Assembly: GCA_002296455.1 (NCBI GenBank) | Contig: DBJG01000015.1 | Coordinates: 1-7,824, forward strand | Source of the DNA: Caryophanales bacterium UBA782 | Lineage (GTDB): Bacteria; Bacillota_I; Bacilli_A; RFN20; CAG-826 | Reading direction: 5' to 3' | Length of the DNA: 7,824 nucleotides | In this document: positions 1 through 6,662 of the stretch, piece by piece | Numbering within the stretch: the stretch's first letter is position 1 | Layout of the letters: each line of letters opens with the position of its first letter | Position numbers and translations under genes: made by a program | Notes under the pieces: generated by a model | What the model saw: the letters and a program-made list of their open reading frames with translations, nothing else | What the model was told of the DNA's origin: nothing | Databases searched by the model: none

Positions 1-28
1 ATAAATACTGGGGGGTTATTATTTAAGG

Positions 29-56
29 TTGAACGGATTTTTTGTCCATGTACAAT
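29..56 (+). promoter_or_regulatory. Sigma-A type promoter for the whole gene cluster
   Basis: A -35 box TTGAAC (29-34; consensus TTGACA) and a -10 box TACAAT (51-56; consensus TATAAT) are separated by 16 bases. Transcription would start near 62-64, leaving a leader of about 20 bases that holds the ribosome site of the first gene. No other convincing promoter or terminator is visible downstream, so this may drive all seven genes. Only the match to consensus supports it; no operator repeat is visible around it. Confidence 0.6.
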
Positions 57-66
57 AGAGATGAAT

Positions 67-73
67 AAGGGAG
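67..73 (+). promoter_or_regulatory. Ribosome binding site that sets the start of the first gene
   Basis: AAGGGAG lies 9 bases before the ATG at 83 but only 3 bases before an in-frame TTG at 77. The spacing favours the ATG at 83 and makes the two-codon-longer TTG start unlikely. Confidence 0.65.
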
Positions 74-82
74 TATTTGCCT

Positions 83-826
83 ATGAACAAATTTAAAAAA
101 ACATCTAGATCAAAAATAGCCTCAACATGTATCATCACCCTGAGCGCTACGGCCGTGATTTCCAGTGGCTTTGCCGCGTGGGCGATTATTGGGGGAGAGA
201 GCAAAGAGGTCTCTGGCAATATTAGTGCCGACACGGTGACCAATAATTTCCATACCATCACCTTTGATGATTCCAAGAAAGATGACGCTGTTTTTTTCGC
301 TGGTCCGGCGAAAGATAAGCAAACGCTTCCAGAAGGCAAAAACGCTTGGTTGACTGTGAAAGGTGAATCAACTGAGGATTTGAACGCCTCCTTCCAGTTC
401 ACTGTAGCGAATGTATCGGAAAACAGTGCGAAGCCTTTTGATCTTTTTGAGTCGATTACGCTTATAGAGACGACCAGTGGAGATGAAAAGACGAAATACG
501 CGACCTATGCCGCGGAAGATAAAAAATACCTTGCCGCGCTCCCAAGCTATTCCATTACGGAAACGAGTTCATACGAAACAGAGAGCGCCGCTAACTCCGC
601 AAGCGCGAAAATCGCTTTGGTTTCAGTTTCTTATGACGATGCAAAGCGTGAGCAAACATTCACTTTATCGATTCGCTTTGGTTGGGGCGAGGCATTTGGC
701 TCAAAGAATCCTTTTGACCACTATAACGCTTTAGGGCGCGCGAGCTACGCGACTATCGCGAATAACGCGCTCAATGAGCTATCGCAAGTCCATGCAAGTT
801 TCAAATTGACGATTACGACAAAGTAA
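83..826 (+). CDS. SipW-dependent exported protein, TasA/camelysin-like (first of two)
   Basis: A 247-residue exported protein, probably a surface or matrix protein matured by the signal peptidase at 1714. The basic N-terminus (MNKFKKTSRSK) and hydrophobic core at about 12-33 end in SSGFAAWA, like the end of TasA-type SipW-dependent signal peptides. An A-x-A site gives likely cleavage after Ala34. A short Ser/Gly stretch with SGNIS at 44-48 follows, as is common after such signals. The mature part is rich in Ser, Thr, Ala and alternating beta-like segments, consistent with a beta-sandwich. Near the C-terminus, FGWGEAF (199-205) and KNP (208-210) recur in the next gene's product. There is no Cys in the mature part and no sortase motif or C-terminal anchor. 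The start is ATG, chosen from the Shine-Dalgarno spacing. By analogy with Bacillus tapA-sipW-tasA it could build a fibre, but overall identity to TasA is not evident, so no symbol is given. Confidence 0.75.
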   Translation: MNKFKKTSRSKIASTCIITLSATAVISSGFAAWAIIGGESKEVSGNISADTVTNNFHTITFDDSKKDDAVFFAGPAKDKQTLPEGKNAWLTVKGESTEDLNASFQFTVANVSENSAKPFDLFESITLIETTSGDEKTKYATYAAEDKKYLAALPSYSITETSSYETESAANSASAKIALVSVSYDDAKREQTFTLSIRFGWGEAFGSKNPFDHYNALGRASYATIANNALNELSQVHASFKLTITTK

Positions 827-838
827 ATCGTATTAATG

Positions 839-847
839 AAAGAGAGG
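839..847 (+). promoter_or_regulatory. Ribosome binding site that sets the start of the second gene
   Basis: AAAGAGAGG lies 9 bases before the ATG at 857. An in-frame ATG at 836 lies before this site, has no purine-rich site of its own, and would add seven residues ahead of the basic signal-peptide start, so 857 is preferred. Confidence 0.65.
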
Positions 848-856
848 TTAGTTTTT

Positions 857-1698
857 ATGGCTAAATTAACGAGAAAATCCTACAAGAGGAAGAAGATCGC
901 CTTCGGCGCGGCGATACTAGGTGGCATCGCTTTGGTTTCTAGTGGTTTTGCGGCCTTCGTTTTGTCTGCGAACGCGAATAAAGACGCCGAAGGCGCAGTC
1001 AATGTCGGCAAAGTCATCAACGGTTCCGTCGCAATGGAGCTATATTACCAAAATGGCAGCAACTATGTCCTTATCACAGACGAGAATAAAACCAATACTG
1101 GCGCTTTCAGCTTTGACGCTCCAGAATCGGACGTGAAAAAAGAAGGGGAGGTCAATCGCGTCTATTATAAAAAGATAGGGGACACGAAACCGGAGACGTT
1201 ATCGCTTGCCTATAAATGCTCCATCGAATCAAAAACGGATTCTTTGGCTTCTTTGAACGTCAAAATGACGACGGTCACTTCCGCTGGCAACGATTTAAAT
1301 CAAGCGGTCACTGATGGATACGTCACTTTGCCAAGTTGTCTAAGCAATAAGGGCATCACGGCCACTTTCACCGAAGGGAAAGAGACATTCACTAGCGATT
1401 TGGGGACTGGCTCTAACGATAATATCACTATAAAAAAACGGCCCCGAGTGGAGAGAATACCAACTATAAATGGGAAATCATCTATACCGTTTCTTTTCAG
1501 TGGGGGGCGCGCTTTGCGAAGAAGAACCCTTCTCTTTTCTTTGATAGTGACGACAAATCCGACTTCTACAAAAACGGAGAGAATCAGATTGCCGGGAAAG
1601 AAGTTCCACTTCAAACCGTCGATCAGGATTTGAACACGATGCACACTTTGCTTGATGGCATCAAATACACCATTGCTTTCGAAGCCATAGGGGCATAA
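857..1698 (+). CDS. SipW-dependent exported protein, TasA/camelysin-like (second), with a -1 frame break
   Basis: This is the second probable substrate of the linked signal peptidase. A basic N-terminus (MAKLTRKSYKRKK) and hydrophobic segment at about 14-36 end in SSGFAAF. Cleavage after Ala33 would match the TasA pattern (W/F-A-A before F); ANA at 38-40 is an alternative. The frame opened at 857 is coherent to residue 194 (base 1438). It then enters an Arg-rich tail of 64 residues unlike an exported beta protein, and stops at 1633 (258 residues). In the -1 frame, bases 1438-1698 encode 86 residues with SFQWGARFAKKNP, matching FGWGEAF...KNP of the upstream paralogue, and stop with TAA at 1696-1698. 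A joined product would be 280 residues. The break lies at seven A (1432-1438); one more A would restore the frame. It could be a mutation, a sequence error, phase variation or programmed frameshifting. The coordinates given span the joined product. Confidence 0.7.
1432..1438 (+). other. A7 tract in -1 slippery-heptamer phase (frame break point)
   Basis: In the reading frame set at 857 the codons are ATA AAA AAA CGG, so the seven A fall as A AAA AAA. This is the X XXY YYZ arrangement that allows two tRNAs to re-pair after slipping back one base. After the slip the next codons are ACG GCC CCG, which open the conserved C-terminal part. A GCCCC at 1441-1445 could pair with GGGGC at 1504-1508, but the loop of about 58 bases makes this a weak candidate stimulator. 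No strong Shine-Dalgarno-like stimulator is seen 10-15 bases upstream. Confidence 0.6.
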
Positions 1699-1713
1699 TG
1701 ATATACTTTTAGT

Positions 1714-2781
1714 ATGTCTACGACCGAGATCATCGCTTTAATCGCCACTTGCGTGGGAGTGATAAGTTTTGCTCTTGTCATCACAGTTCTTTATAAGAAC
1801 TATATCGGCAAGACCCTTTCCGAAACCGAAGAGGGGAGAAGGGACATCGAACTCATCGATAAGATGATTTACGAGAAGGAGAAGCGAGTTCAAAGAAGGC
1901 ATAAAGTCATCTCCATCGCAAAAGACGTCGTTTATTACGTTTTCTTGGTTATTTCGATTCCTCTTCTTGCTTTTGCTATCTACTCAAGAGTCACGAATGG
2001 CGTCGTCATGGTCGGCGATTCTTCCGCGATGGTCGTCGCCTCTGGCTCCATGAGTGCGAAAAACCCATCGAATGACTATTTGCTCACGTTTGATCTCAAC
2101 GACCAATTTAATACCTATGATTTGATTGTTTTGAAGAAGGTCAATGAGCATTCGCTTCGAAAATATGATGTCATTGCCTATCGTAACGACAAGAATGTGA
2201 ATATCATTCACCGTATCGTCGATATTGAAACGGCAAATGGCTCCATCCGTTACGTTACGAGGGGCGATGCCAATAACGTGACTGACTCTTATCACCCAAG
2301 ATATGAAGATGTCATCGGCAAATACACTGGGAAGAGGATTCCGACGATTGGCATCTTCGTCTCCTTCTTCCAAAGCTATGCCGGGATCGTCACGGTGAGT
2401 TCTCTCATCTATTGCTTGTGGAGCATCGACTGGCAAAACAAGAAACTAGAGGATGCGGAAGAGGAAAGAAAAGAAATCCTCCTAAAAGCCTTCGACTTCT
2501 CATCAATGAACGAAAACACGTGCTTTGATATGGCTTCTGGGTTCGAATCGAGAGTCTATTATCAAGGATATTGCTACAAATTCAGCGATAAGGGCTTTCT
2601 TTCCAAAGAAGAGATGACCATCGAAGAGAAAAAAGAATTCATGGATCAAGATATCACCAAGGTTATCAGGAGAAACGGGGGAGAAAAGAAAGTCATCTTC
2701 TCTTCTCTCCTCGATAGATTCAAGAAAAAGGACCATCAACGAAAGAAGGAGGAATCCAAAAATGACGAAAAGAACGATTAG
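1714..2781 (+). CDS. sipW: Signal peptidase I, SipW/ER-archaeal type, with extended N- and C-termini
   Basis: A membrane serine protease (355 residues) that removes signal peptides; the two upstream exported proteins are its obvious substrates. The nucleophile Ser112 lies in VVASGSM, His166 in NIIHRIV, and Asp185 in TRGDANN with a second Asp at 191. A His in place of the bacterial general-base Lys marks the SipW/ER-archaeal class. Membrane segments are predicted at about 5-27, 70-90 and 211-238, putting the protease domain outside. It is much longer than Bacillus SipW (about 190 residues). An extra N-terminal membrane segment is joined by a charged cytoplasmic linker (36-69), and a charged cytoplasmic tail runs over 240-355 with Lys/Glu-rich repeats at its end. 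The start is the first ATG after an in-frame TGA at 1699; the only SD-like sequence (AGGGG, 1689-1693) is about 20 bases away, so initiation may depend on coupling. It overlaps the next gene by 20 bases. Confidence 0.88.
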   Translation: MSTTEIIALIATCVGVISFALVITVLYKNYIGKTLSETEEGRRDIELIDKMIYEKEKRVQRRHKVISIAKDVVYYVFLVISIPLLAFAIYSRVTNGVVMVGDSSAMVVASGSMSAKNPSNDYLLTFDLNDQFNTYDLIVLKKVNEHSLRKYDVIAYRNDKNVNIIHRIVDIETANGSIRYVTRGDANNVTDSYHPRYEDVIGKYTGKRIPTIGIFVSFFQSYAGIVTVSSLIYCLWSIDWQNKKLEDAEEERKEILLKAFDFSSMNENTCFDMASGFESRVYYQGYCYKFSDKGFLSKEEMTIEEKKEFMDQDITKVIRRNGGEKKVIFSSLLDRFKKKDHQRKKEESKNDEKND

Positions 2782-4579
2782 GCCTTACTTAACGAGGAAA
2801 AATCTTATCTTGCTTTCCGCGATTGCCATCTATGCGGTTATTTTTGCATTCACGGGCTTTTGCCTGGTCGCGGATGGCAAAATATTCTCCAAAGAGAACC
2901 CTTTGCTCGCTCTAGCGAAAGGCATGGGGTATGTCCCAGTCGCTATCGGGGAGGGAGGGATGACGATTATTGCGGTATCCATCGTCTTGGTTGCTGTTTA
3001 TGTGATTTTGCTCGCCTTCTTATTGATCTACATTTATCGCTTTGCGGTGATTAACAACATCAAACGTAATAATAAAAAACTGGTTTGCGCTTATTTTGGC
3101 GCGATTCTTTGCTGCGCCTTCCTTTCCTATGGCCTTTCCGTGATTGTCGCATCCGCCCAAGGCAACGCCTCATCCATCGGCCCTTTGTCTTATGTTCTTG
3201 GCTATTCTCTTTTATCGTCTTTGCTCGTTACTTTCGCCCTTGCTATCCTCATCGGCGCGATTAGCATGTTCGTTACCAATATTTTTCTAGTGGATAAGCC
3301 ATATCGTTTCTTTTCTTCCGATGAGAACGAAAAATTAGAAGACATGGACGCAGGTGGCAATGAAGACGTTTCCTCCTCATTTGATGCGGTCGCGTGCCAA
3401 ATTGGCTCACCGGGCGACAAGACGCTAGTTCCCGCTAACGCAGCCATCGGAACCGAAGATAAGGCAAGGGATCTGGATGCTCGCGAAAAAGTCTTCCCCG
3501 GTTTGTCGAGAATCGATGCGAAATATTCCGGATTCGAGGTGGATTCCACCCCTTCCGACGATATTACCCTAGAGGAGCTTGCCAGGCAATTCCGCAACTA
3601 CCTCGCCAAAGCAGAGCATCTTTATTTCGATATAGGAACCATCCGCCTTTTCCTTGCTTCCTTGGGGACGTCCCATTTCATGATACTCGAAGGACTTTCG
3701 GGGACGGGCAAATCCTCGCTTCCCCGTTTCTTCGCCAAGTTCGTCAATGCGAAAGTTACCTTCATCCCCGTTCAAGCCACTTGGAGGGACAAATCCTCCT
3801 TGCTAGGCTATTTCAATGACTTCTCTCGCACTTATAACGAGACCGATTTCTTACTCTCCCTATACGAGGCTGGCTATAACCCAGACCAAATCAACGTCTT
3901 CGTTCTTGATGAAATGAATATTTCTCGCGTTGAGTATTATTTCGCGGATTTCCTTTCCGTCCTCGAATATCCGGCTGAGGACTGGAAAATCAGAATCATG
4001 CAACTCCCTTATGGCTTTGTCTCGCCCACAAAGCTCATTGATGGCAATTTGCTTATCTCCGCGAATTCCTTTTTCGTGGGGACCGCAAACAAGGACGATT
4101 CGACTTTCTCCATTGCCGATAAAGTATATGACCGTTCCATCACAATGGATTTTGAGACCAAGAACGAGCCTTTCTCCGTCAAAGAAGATGTGCCCCCGAT
4201 CCATCTTTCTTATAGCAAGCTCTCCTCTTTGTTCAATAGTGCCTCTCTTGTCGAAGAGAATCGGTTTACGAAAGGGGACCTACGGAAATTCACCATCATC
4301 ACGGACTATATTTATGACGAATTCGATATCGCTTTCGGAAACCGCGTTTTGAACCAAATTGAGACAATCGTACCTCTTTATCTTGCCACAGGCGGGACGA
4401 AAGAGGAAATCACGGATTTTATGCTTTTAAGGAAAGTCCTTTTCAAACTGGAAGGGAGATTTGAGGATTTCGTCAAGCCTGCTTTGAAAAACCTTCTTGC
4501 TTTGCTAGATAAGACGTATGGGAAAGAGGGCTTTACGGAGAGCCGTGCCTTCATTTACAAGCTAATTAAGAAACTATAG
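2762..4579 (+). CDS. Membrane-anchored McrB/MoxR-like AAA+ ATPase
   Basis: A 605-residue protein with two parts. Residues 14-177 hold four predicted membrane segments (about 14-36, 67-94, 108-131, 143-177). The basic ends (MTKRTIRPYLTRK and KRNNKK at 101-106) place both termini in the cytoplasm. A low-complexity acidic linker (185-265) leads to an AAA+ domain of the McrB/dynein-related (AAA_5) kind. It has Walker A GLSGTGKSS (311-319), a McrB-like WRDKSSLLGYF (341-351), Walker B VFVLDEMN (379-386, catalytic Glu384), sensor 1 GTANKDD (440-446) and an arginine-finger-like DKVYDRS (453-459). The usual McrB DNA-binding N-terminus is absent, replaced by the membrane module. AAGGAGG at 2746-2752, 9 bases before the ATG and inside the sipW end, supports the start and translational coupling. 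The product probably forms a nucleotide-driven ring at the inner face of the membrane with the next gene's product as partner. Its substrate is unknown. Confidence 0.82.
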   Translation: MTKRTIRPYLTRKNLILLSAIAIYAVIFAFTGFCLVADGKIFSKENPLLALAKGMGYVPVAIGEGGMTIIAVSIVLVAVYVILLAFLLIYIYRFAVINNIKRNNKKLVCAYFGAILCCAFLSYGLSVIVASAQGNASSIGPLSYVLGYSLLSSLLVTFALAILIGAISMFVTNIFLVDKPYRFFSSDENEKLEDMDAGGNEDVSSSFDAVACQIGSPGDKTLVPANAAIGTEDKARDLDAREKVFPGLSRIDAKYSGFEVDSTPSDDITLEELARQFRNYLAKAEHLYFDIGTIRLFLASLGTSHFMILEGLSGTGKSSLPRFFAKFVNAKVTFIPVQATWRDKSSLLGYFNDFSRTYNETDFLLSLYEAGYNPDQINVFVLDEMNISRVEYYFADFLSVLEYPAEDWKIRIMQLPYGFVSPTKLIDGNLLISANSFFVGTANKDDSTFSIADKVYDRSITMDFETKNEPFSVKEDVPPIHLSYSKLSSLFNSASLVEENRFTKGDLRKFTIITDYIYDEFDIAFGNRVLNQIETIVPLYLATGGTKEEITDFMLLRKVLFKLEGRFEDFVKPALKNLLALLDKTYGKEGFTESRAFIYKLIKKL

Positions 4580-4583
4580 AGCG

Positions 4584-5870
4584 ATGAGAAACGTTGAGGA
4601 AATCTCCCTCAAAGAAGGTGTGAGAAAGCTCGAAAAGTCCTTTCTTGCCTCTCCTTCTTTGGCGGAGAGCTACAAAAATATCGGAGAAAGAGAAATCCCT
4701 TCTTTGCAAAGGCTCTCTTTCGCTTACGATCGAAAGATCCTCCTTTCCTATGAATCTATCCTCAGCGTCCTTTCCTCCATCGCCTTAAAGCCCTACTCCG
4801 TCAACAAGCGGGAGGAAATCGTTGAAATGGCGAATAAAGCGGGCCATCTCTCTGTAGAAGCGATGCGAAAGACCTTACGGGATTCCTCTTTGTGGAAACG
4901 ATATGGCAGCATTATGATCCCAGAGGAGGTCTATTATTTCCAATATTACGATGAGCTCATCACTTATGAGAATGTTTTCATCATCACTTTCCTAGAGATG
5001 ATCTCTTCCGAACTCGCAAAATACCGCGCCTTCTACGCCTCCTTATTGAAGACATCCAAAGATTCTTGTCCTCTTACTGAGGAAGGGGAACCCCTCTCCG
5101 ATGCTCTTTTTGTGGTTTCCAAGTTGGAGCGCAAGCTCCTCAAAATCAAGAACACTTCTTTTTATAAAGCCGTTGCGAAAACCCCAAAAAGGATTCGTAA
5201 TGTCATTCCCACGAATGTTTTATTGCGGAATGACAAATACCATGCTGCTTATAAATTCTATAAAGGCATGGCCCATTATGAGGACCTTCTCTCCCTTCAA
5301 AGCGATTTCGCCCGTTATGAGTACATCCTGATTCTGAAGGAGTTTCATAAAGAAGGGTATCGCCTTCTGAGCCGAGGTTCCTCTCTTCTGATCGATCAGA
5401 GGATTTCGCTCCCTGACTCCCTCCTTTTCCAAAAGGGGAAAGACATCCGTTATCGCCTTTCTTATCTTGAAAAAGAGAACGCTTTCCTTTTCGAAGGAAA
5501 AGGCGGGGGAATAAGAGGAAACGTCCTTCTTTATCTAGCCCCCAACGAGTCGCTCATTGAGAGTGGTGAAAAAGAGAATGTCGATGGCGTGGATTTCCTT
5601 TCCCTTTGGCACTATGGCTATAAAAAAGGGGAACAAGCTGTTTTATTTACGGACGATTTCCATAACGAAGAAGAGCTCATCCATCTTTTCTTTTCCTCTC
5701 ATTTCCATAAAAACGTGGGGGACGAGGAGCTTTATTCACGCTACTGCCCCGTTTGCCGAAGCGAGGCCATTGTCGAAAAAGAAGGCAGACTTTTTTGCGA
5801 GAACTGCCATTCTATCTACCATTTCGATCGCGAAAAGGAAATCGTTTTCCTTAACCGAAGGAGAGAATAA
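4584..5870 (+). CDS. DUF2357-like protein (McrC-partner-like) with C-terminal zinc ribbon
   Basis: A soluble 428-residue protein, 4 bases after the AAA+ gene and so probably its partner. Its middle reads like the DUF2357 proteins found beside McrB-like ATPases. TYENVFIITFLEMI (127-140) matches the usual YENRF-(x)n-LE helix, IPTNVLLRNDKYHAAYKFY (208-226) matches the usual P-x-N-x-L...Y segment, and RYEYILILKEFHKEGYRL (244-261) follows as in the family. In relatives this leads into a PD-(D/E)xK-type nuclease domain. Here residues 285-375 look like a beta-rich remnant in which I cannot find a clear D...ExK set. The C-terminus (388-408) has CPVC...CENC, a four-Cys zinc ribbon that could bind DNA, RNA or protein. 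There is no signal peptide or membrane segment. The start is ATG at 4584 with a weak SD, which fits coupling to the upstream stop. The family assignment is by eye, without a profile search. Confidence 0.6.
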   Translation: MRNVEEISLKEGVRKLEKSFLASPSLAESYKNIGEREIPSLQRLSFAYDRKILLSYESILSVLSSIALKPYSVNKREEIVEMANKAGHLSVEAMRKTLRDSSLWKRYGSIMIPEEVYYFQYYDELITYENVFIITFLEMISSELAKYRAFYASLLKTSKDSCPLTEEGEPLSDALFVVSKLERKLLKIKNTSFYKAVAKTPKRIRNVIPTNVLLRNDKYHAAYKFYKGMAHYEDLLSLQSDFARYEYILILKEFHKEGYRLLSRGSSLLIDQRISLPDSLLFQKGKDIRYRLSYLEKENAFLFEGKGGGIRGNVLLYLAPNESLIESGEKENVDGVDFLSLWHYGYKKGEQAVLFTDDFHNEEELIHLFFSSHFHKNVGDEELYSRYCPVCRSEAIVEKEGRLFCENCHSIYHFDREKEIVFLNRRRE

Positions 5871-6662
5871 GTGAAACCGAATAGCGAAACTATAGCGAAA
5901 GAGAGAAACGAAAGAGATTACACCGAGAGTACACCCGCTATCTTGATCCAAAATCTTCATAAATCCTATGGGGAGAAAGAAGTGCTAAATGGGCTGAACC
6001 TTGAGGTAAAACAAGGAGAGCTTTTTGGTTTTATCGGGCGTAATGGCGCTGGGAAGAGCACGACTATTGATTCCATGATTGGCTTAAAGAAATTCGATTC
6101 TGGGAAAATCGAACTCCTTTCCTACGACATCAAAGAGGAGCCGATTTTGGCGAAGTCGCATTTCGGATACGTTCCTTCCGAGCCTTCCGTCTATGAGGTC
6201 ATGACCGGATATGAATATCTCGAATTCGTGGCTTCCATCTATCAAATATCGGAAGGGCAATTCAAAGCCAATTACCTTTATCTTACCAAGCGCCTTCAGC
6301 TAAAAGAGAAGGATTTAGAAGCTCCAGCCTCCACTTATTCCCACGGCATGAAGCAAAAACTTTGCCTCGTTGCCTCTTTATTGAACAATCCGGATATTTG
6401 GATACTAGATGAACCAACCGTCGGGCTTGACGTCATCGCTGTGGAAGAGCTAGAGAAAATGATGAAAGAATACGCAAAACACGGCAAAACGGTGTTTTTG
6501 ACCTCCCACGATATCAAACTCGTCGCCGCGATATGTGACAGAGTTGCCATCATTAACGATGGCAAAATCGCCCACTTATTGGATTTGAACAAGGATCCGA
6601 ATAAGCGACTCCAGCTGCCACGGCTATTCTTTGAGATTTATGAGGGGAGCGAAGCATGCTGA
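5871..6662 (+). CDS. ABC transporter ATP-binding protein (ABC-2 exporter type)
   Basis: A cytoplasmic ATPase of 263 residues that powers the permease encoded next. It has Walker A GRNGAGKST (56-64), a Q-loop region GYVPSEP (99-105) with Glu or Ser where Gln is usual, signature YSHGMKQKL (156-164, a common variant of LSGGQ in this exporter group), Walker B IWILDEP (176-182, Glu181), D-loop VGLD (184-187) and H-loop His213 in TSHD. All catalytic elements are present, so it should be active. A hydrophilic N-terminal extension of about 22 residues precedes the fold. The GTG start follows the previous TAA with no gap, and AAGGAG at 5858-5863 sits 7 bases before it, inside the end of the DUF2357-like gene. 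The TGA stop overlaps the permease start (ATGCTGA). The substrate cannot be told from sequence; lipids, peptides or drugs are typical for the type. Confidence 0.9.
   Translation: MKPNSETIAKERNERDYTESTPAILIQNLHKSYGEKEVLNGLNLEVKQGELFGFIGRNGAGKSTTIDSMIGLKKFDSGKIELLSYDIKEEPILAKSHFGYVPSEPSVYEVMTGYEYLEFVASIYQISEGQFKANYLYLTKRLQLKEKDLEAPASTYSHGMKQKLCLVASLLNNPDIWILDEPTVGLDVIAVEELEKMMKEYAKHGKTVFLTSHDIKLVAAICDRVAIINDGKIAHLLDLNKDPNKRLQLPRLFFEIYEGSEAC

Noticed and set aside
77..82. TTG start six bases before the ATG of the first gene
   Set aside because: It is only 3 bases from the AAGGGAG site, while the ATG at 83 has ideal 9-base spacing.
1441..1508. Stem GCCCC/GGGGC as a frameshift stimulator
   Set aside because: Only five base pairs with a loop of about 58 bases; too weak to call as a feature without folding and comparative data.
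1673..1707. Possible internal promoter for sipW (TATACT at 1702-1707)
   Set aside because: The best -35 candidates (TTGCTT at 23 bases, TTTCGA at 19 bases) are badly spaced or weak, and transcription would start at the ATG itself.
1984..2436. 150-codon open frame on the minus strand inside sipW
   Set aside because: It is antisense to the catalytic core, with no recognisable domain or ribosome site; chance opening is likely.
3930..4352. 140-codon open frame on the plus strand inside the AAA+ gene
   Set aside because: It overlaps the strongly conserved Walker B to arginine-finger part of the AAA+ frame, has no ribosome site, and gives a Ser/Arg-rich product typical of an off-frame shadow.
6656..6662. 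Use of TGA as Trp, as in Mycoplasma-type codes
   Set aside because: Trp is coded by TGG in all genes seen, and TGA ends the ABC ATPase within a classic ATGCTGA overlap with the permease start.
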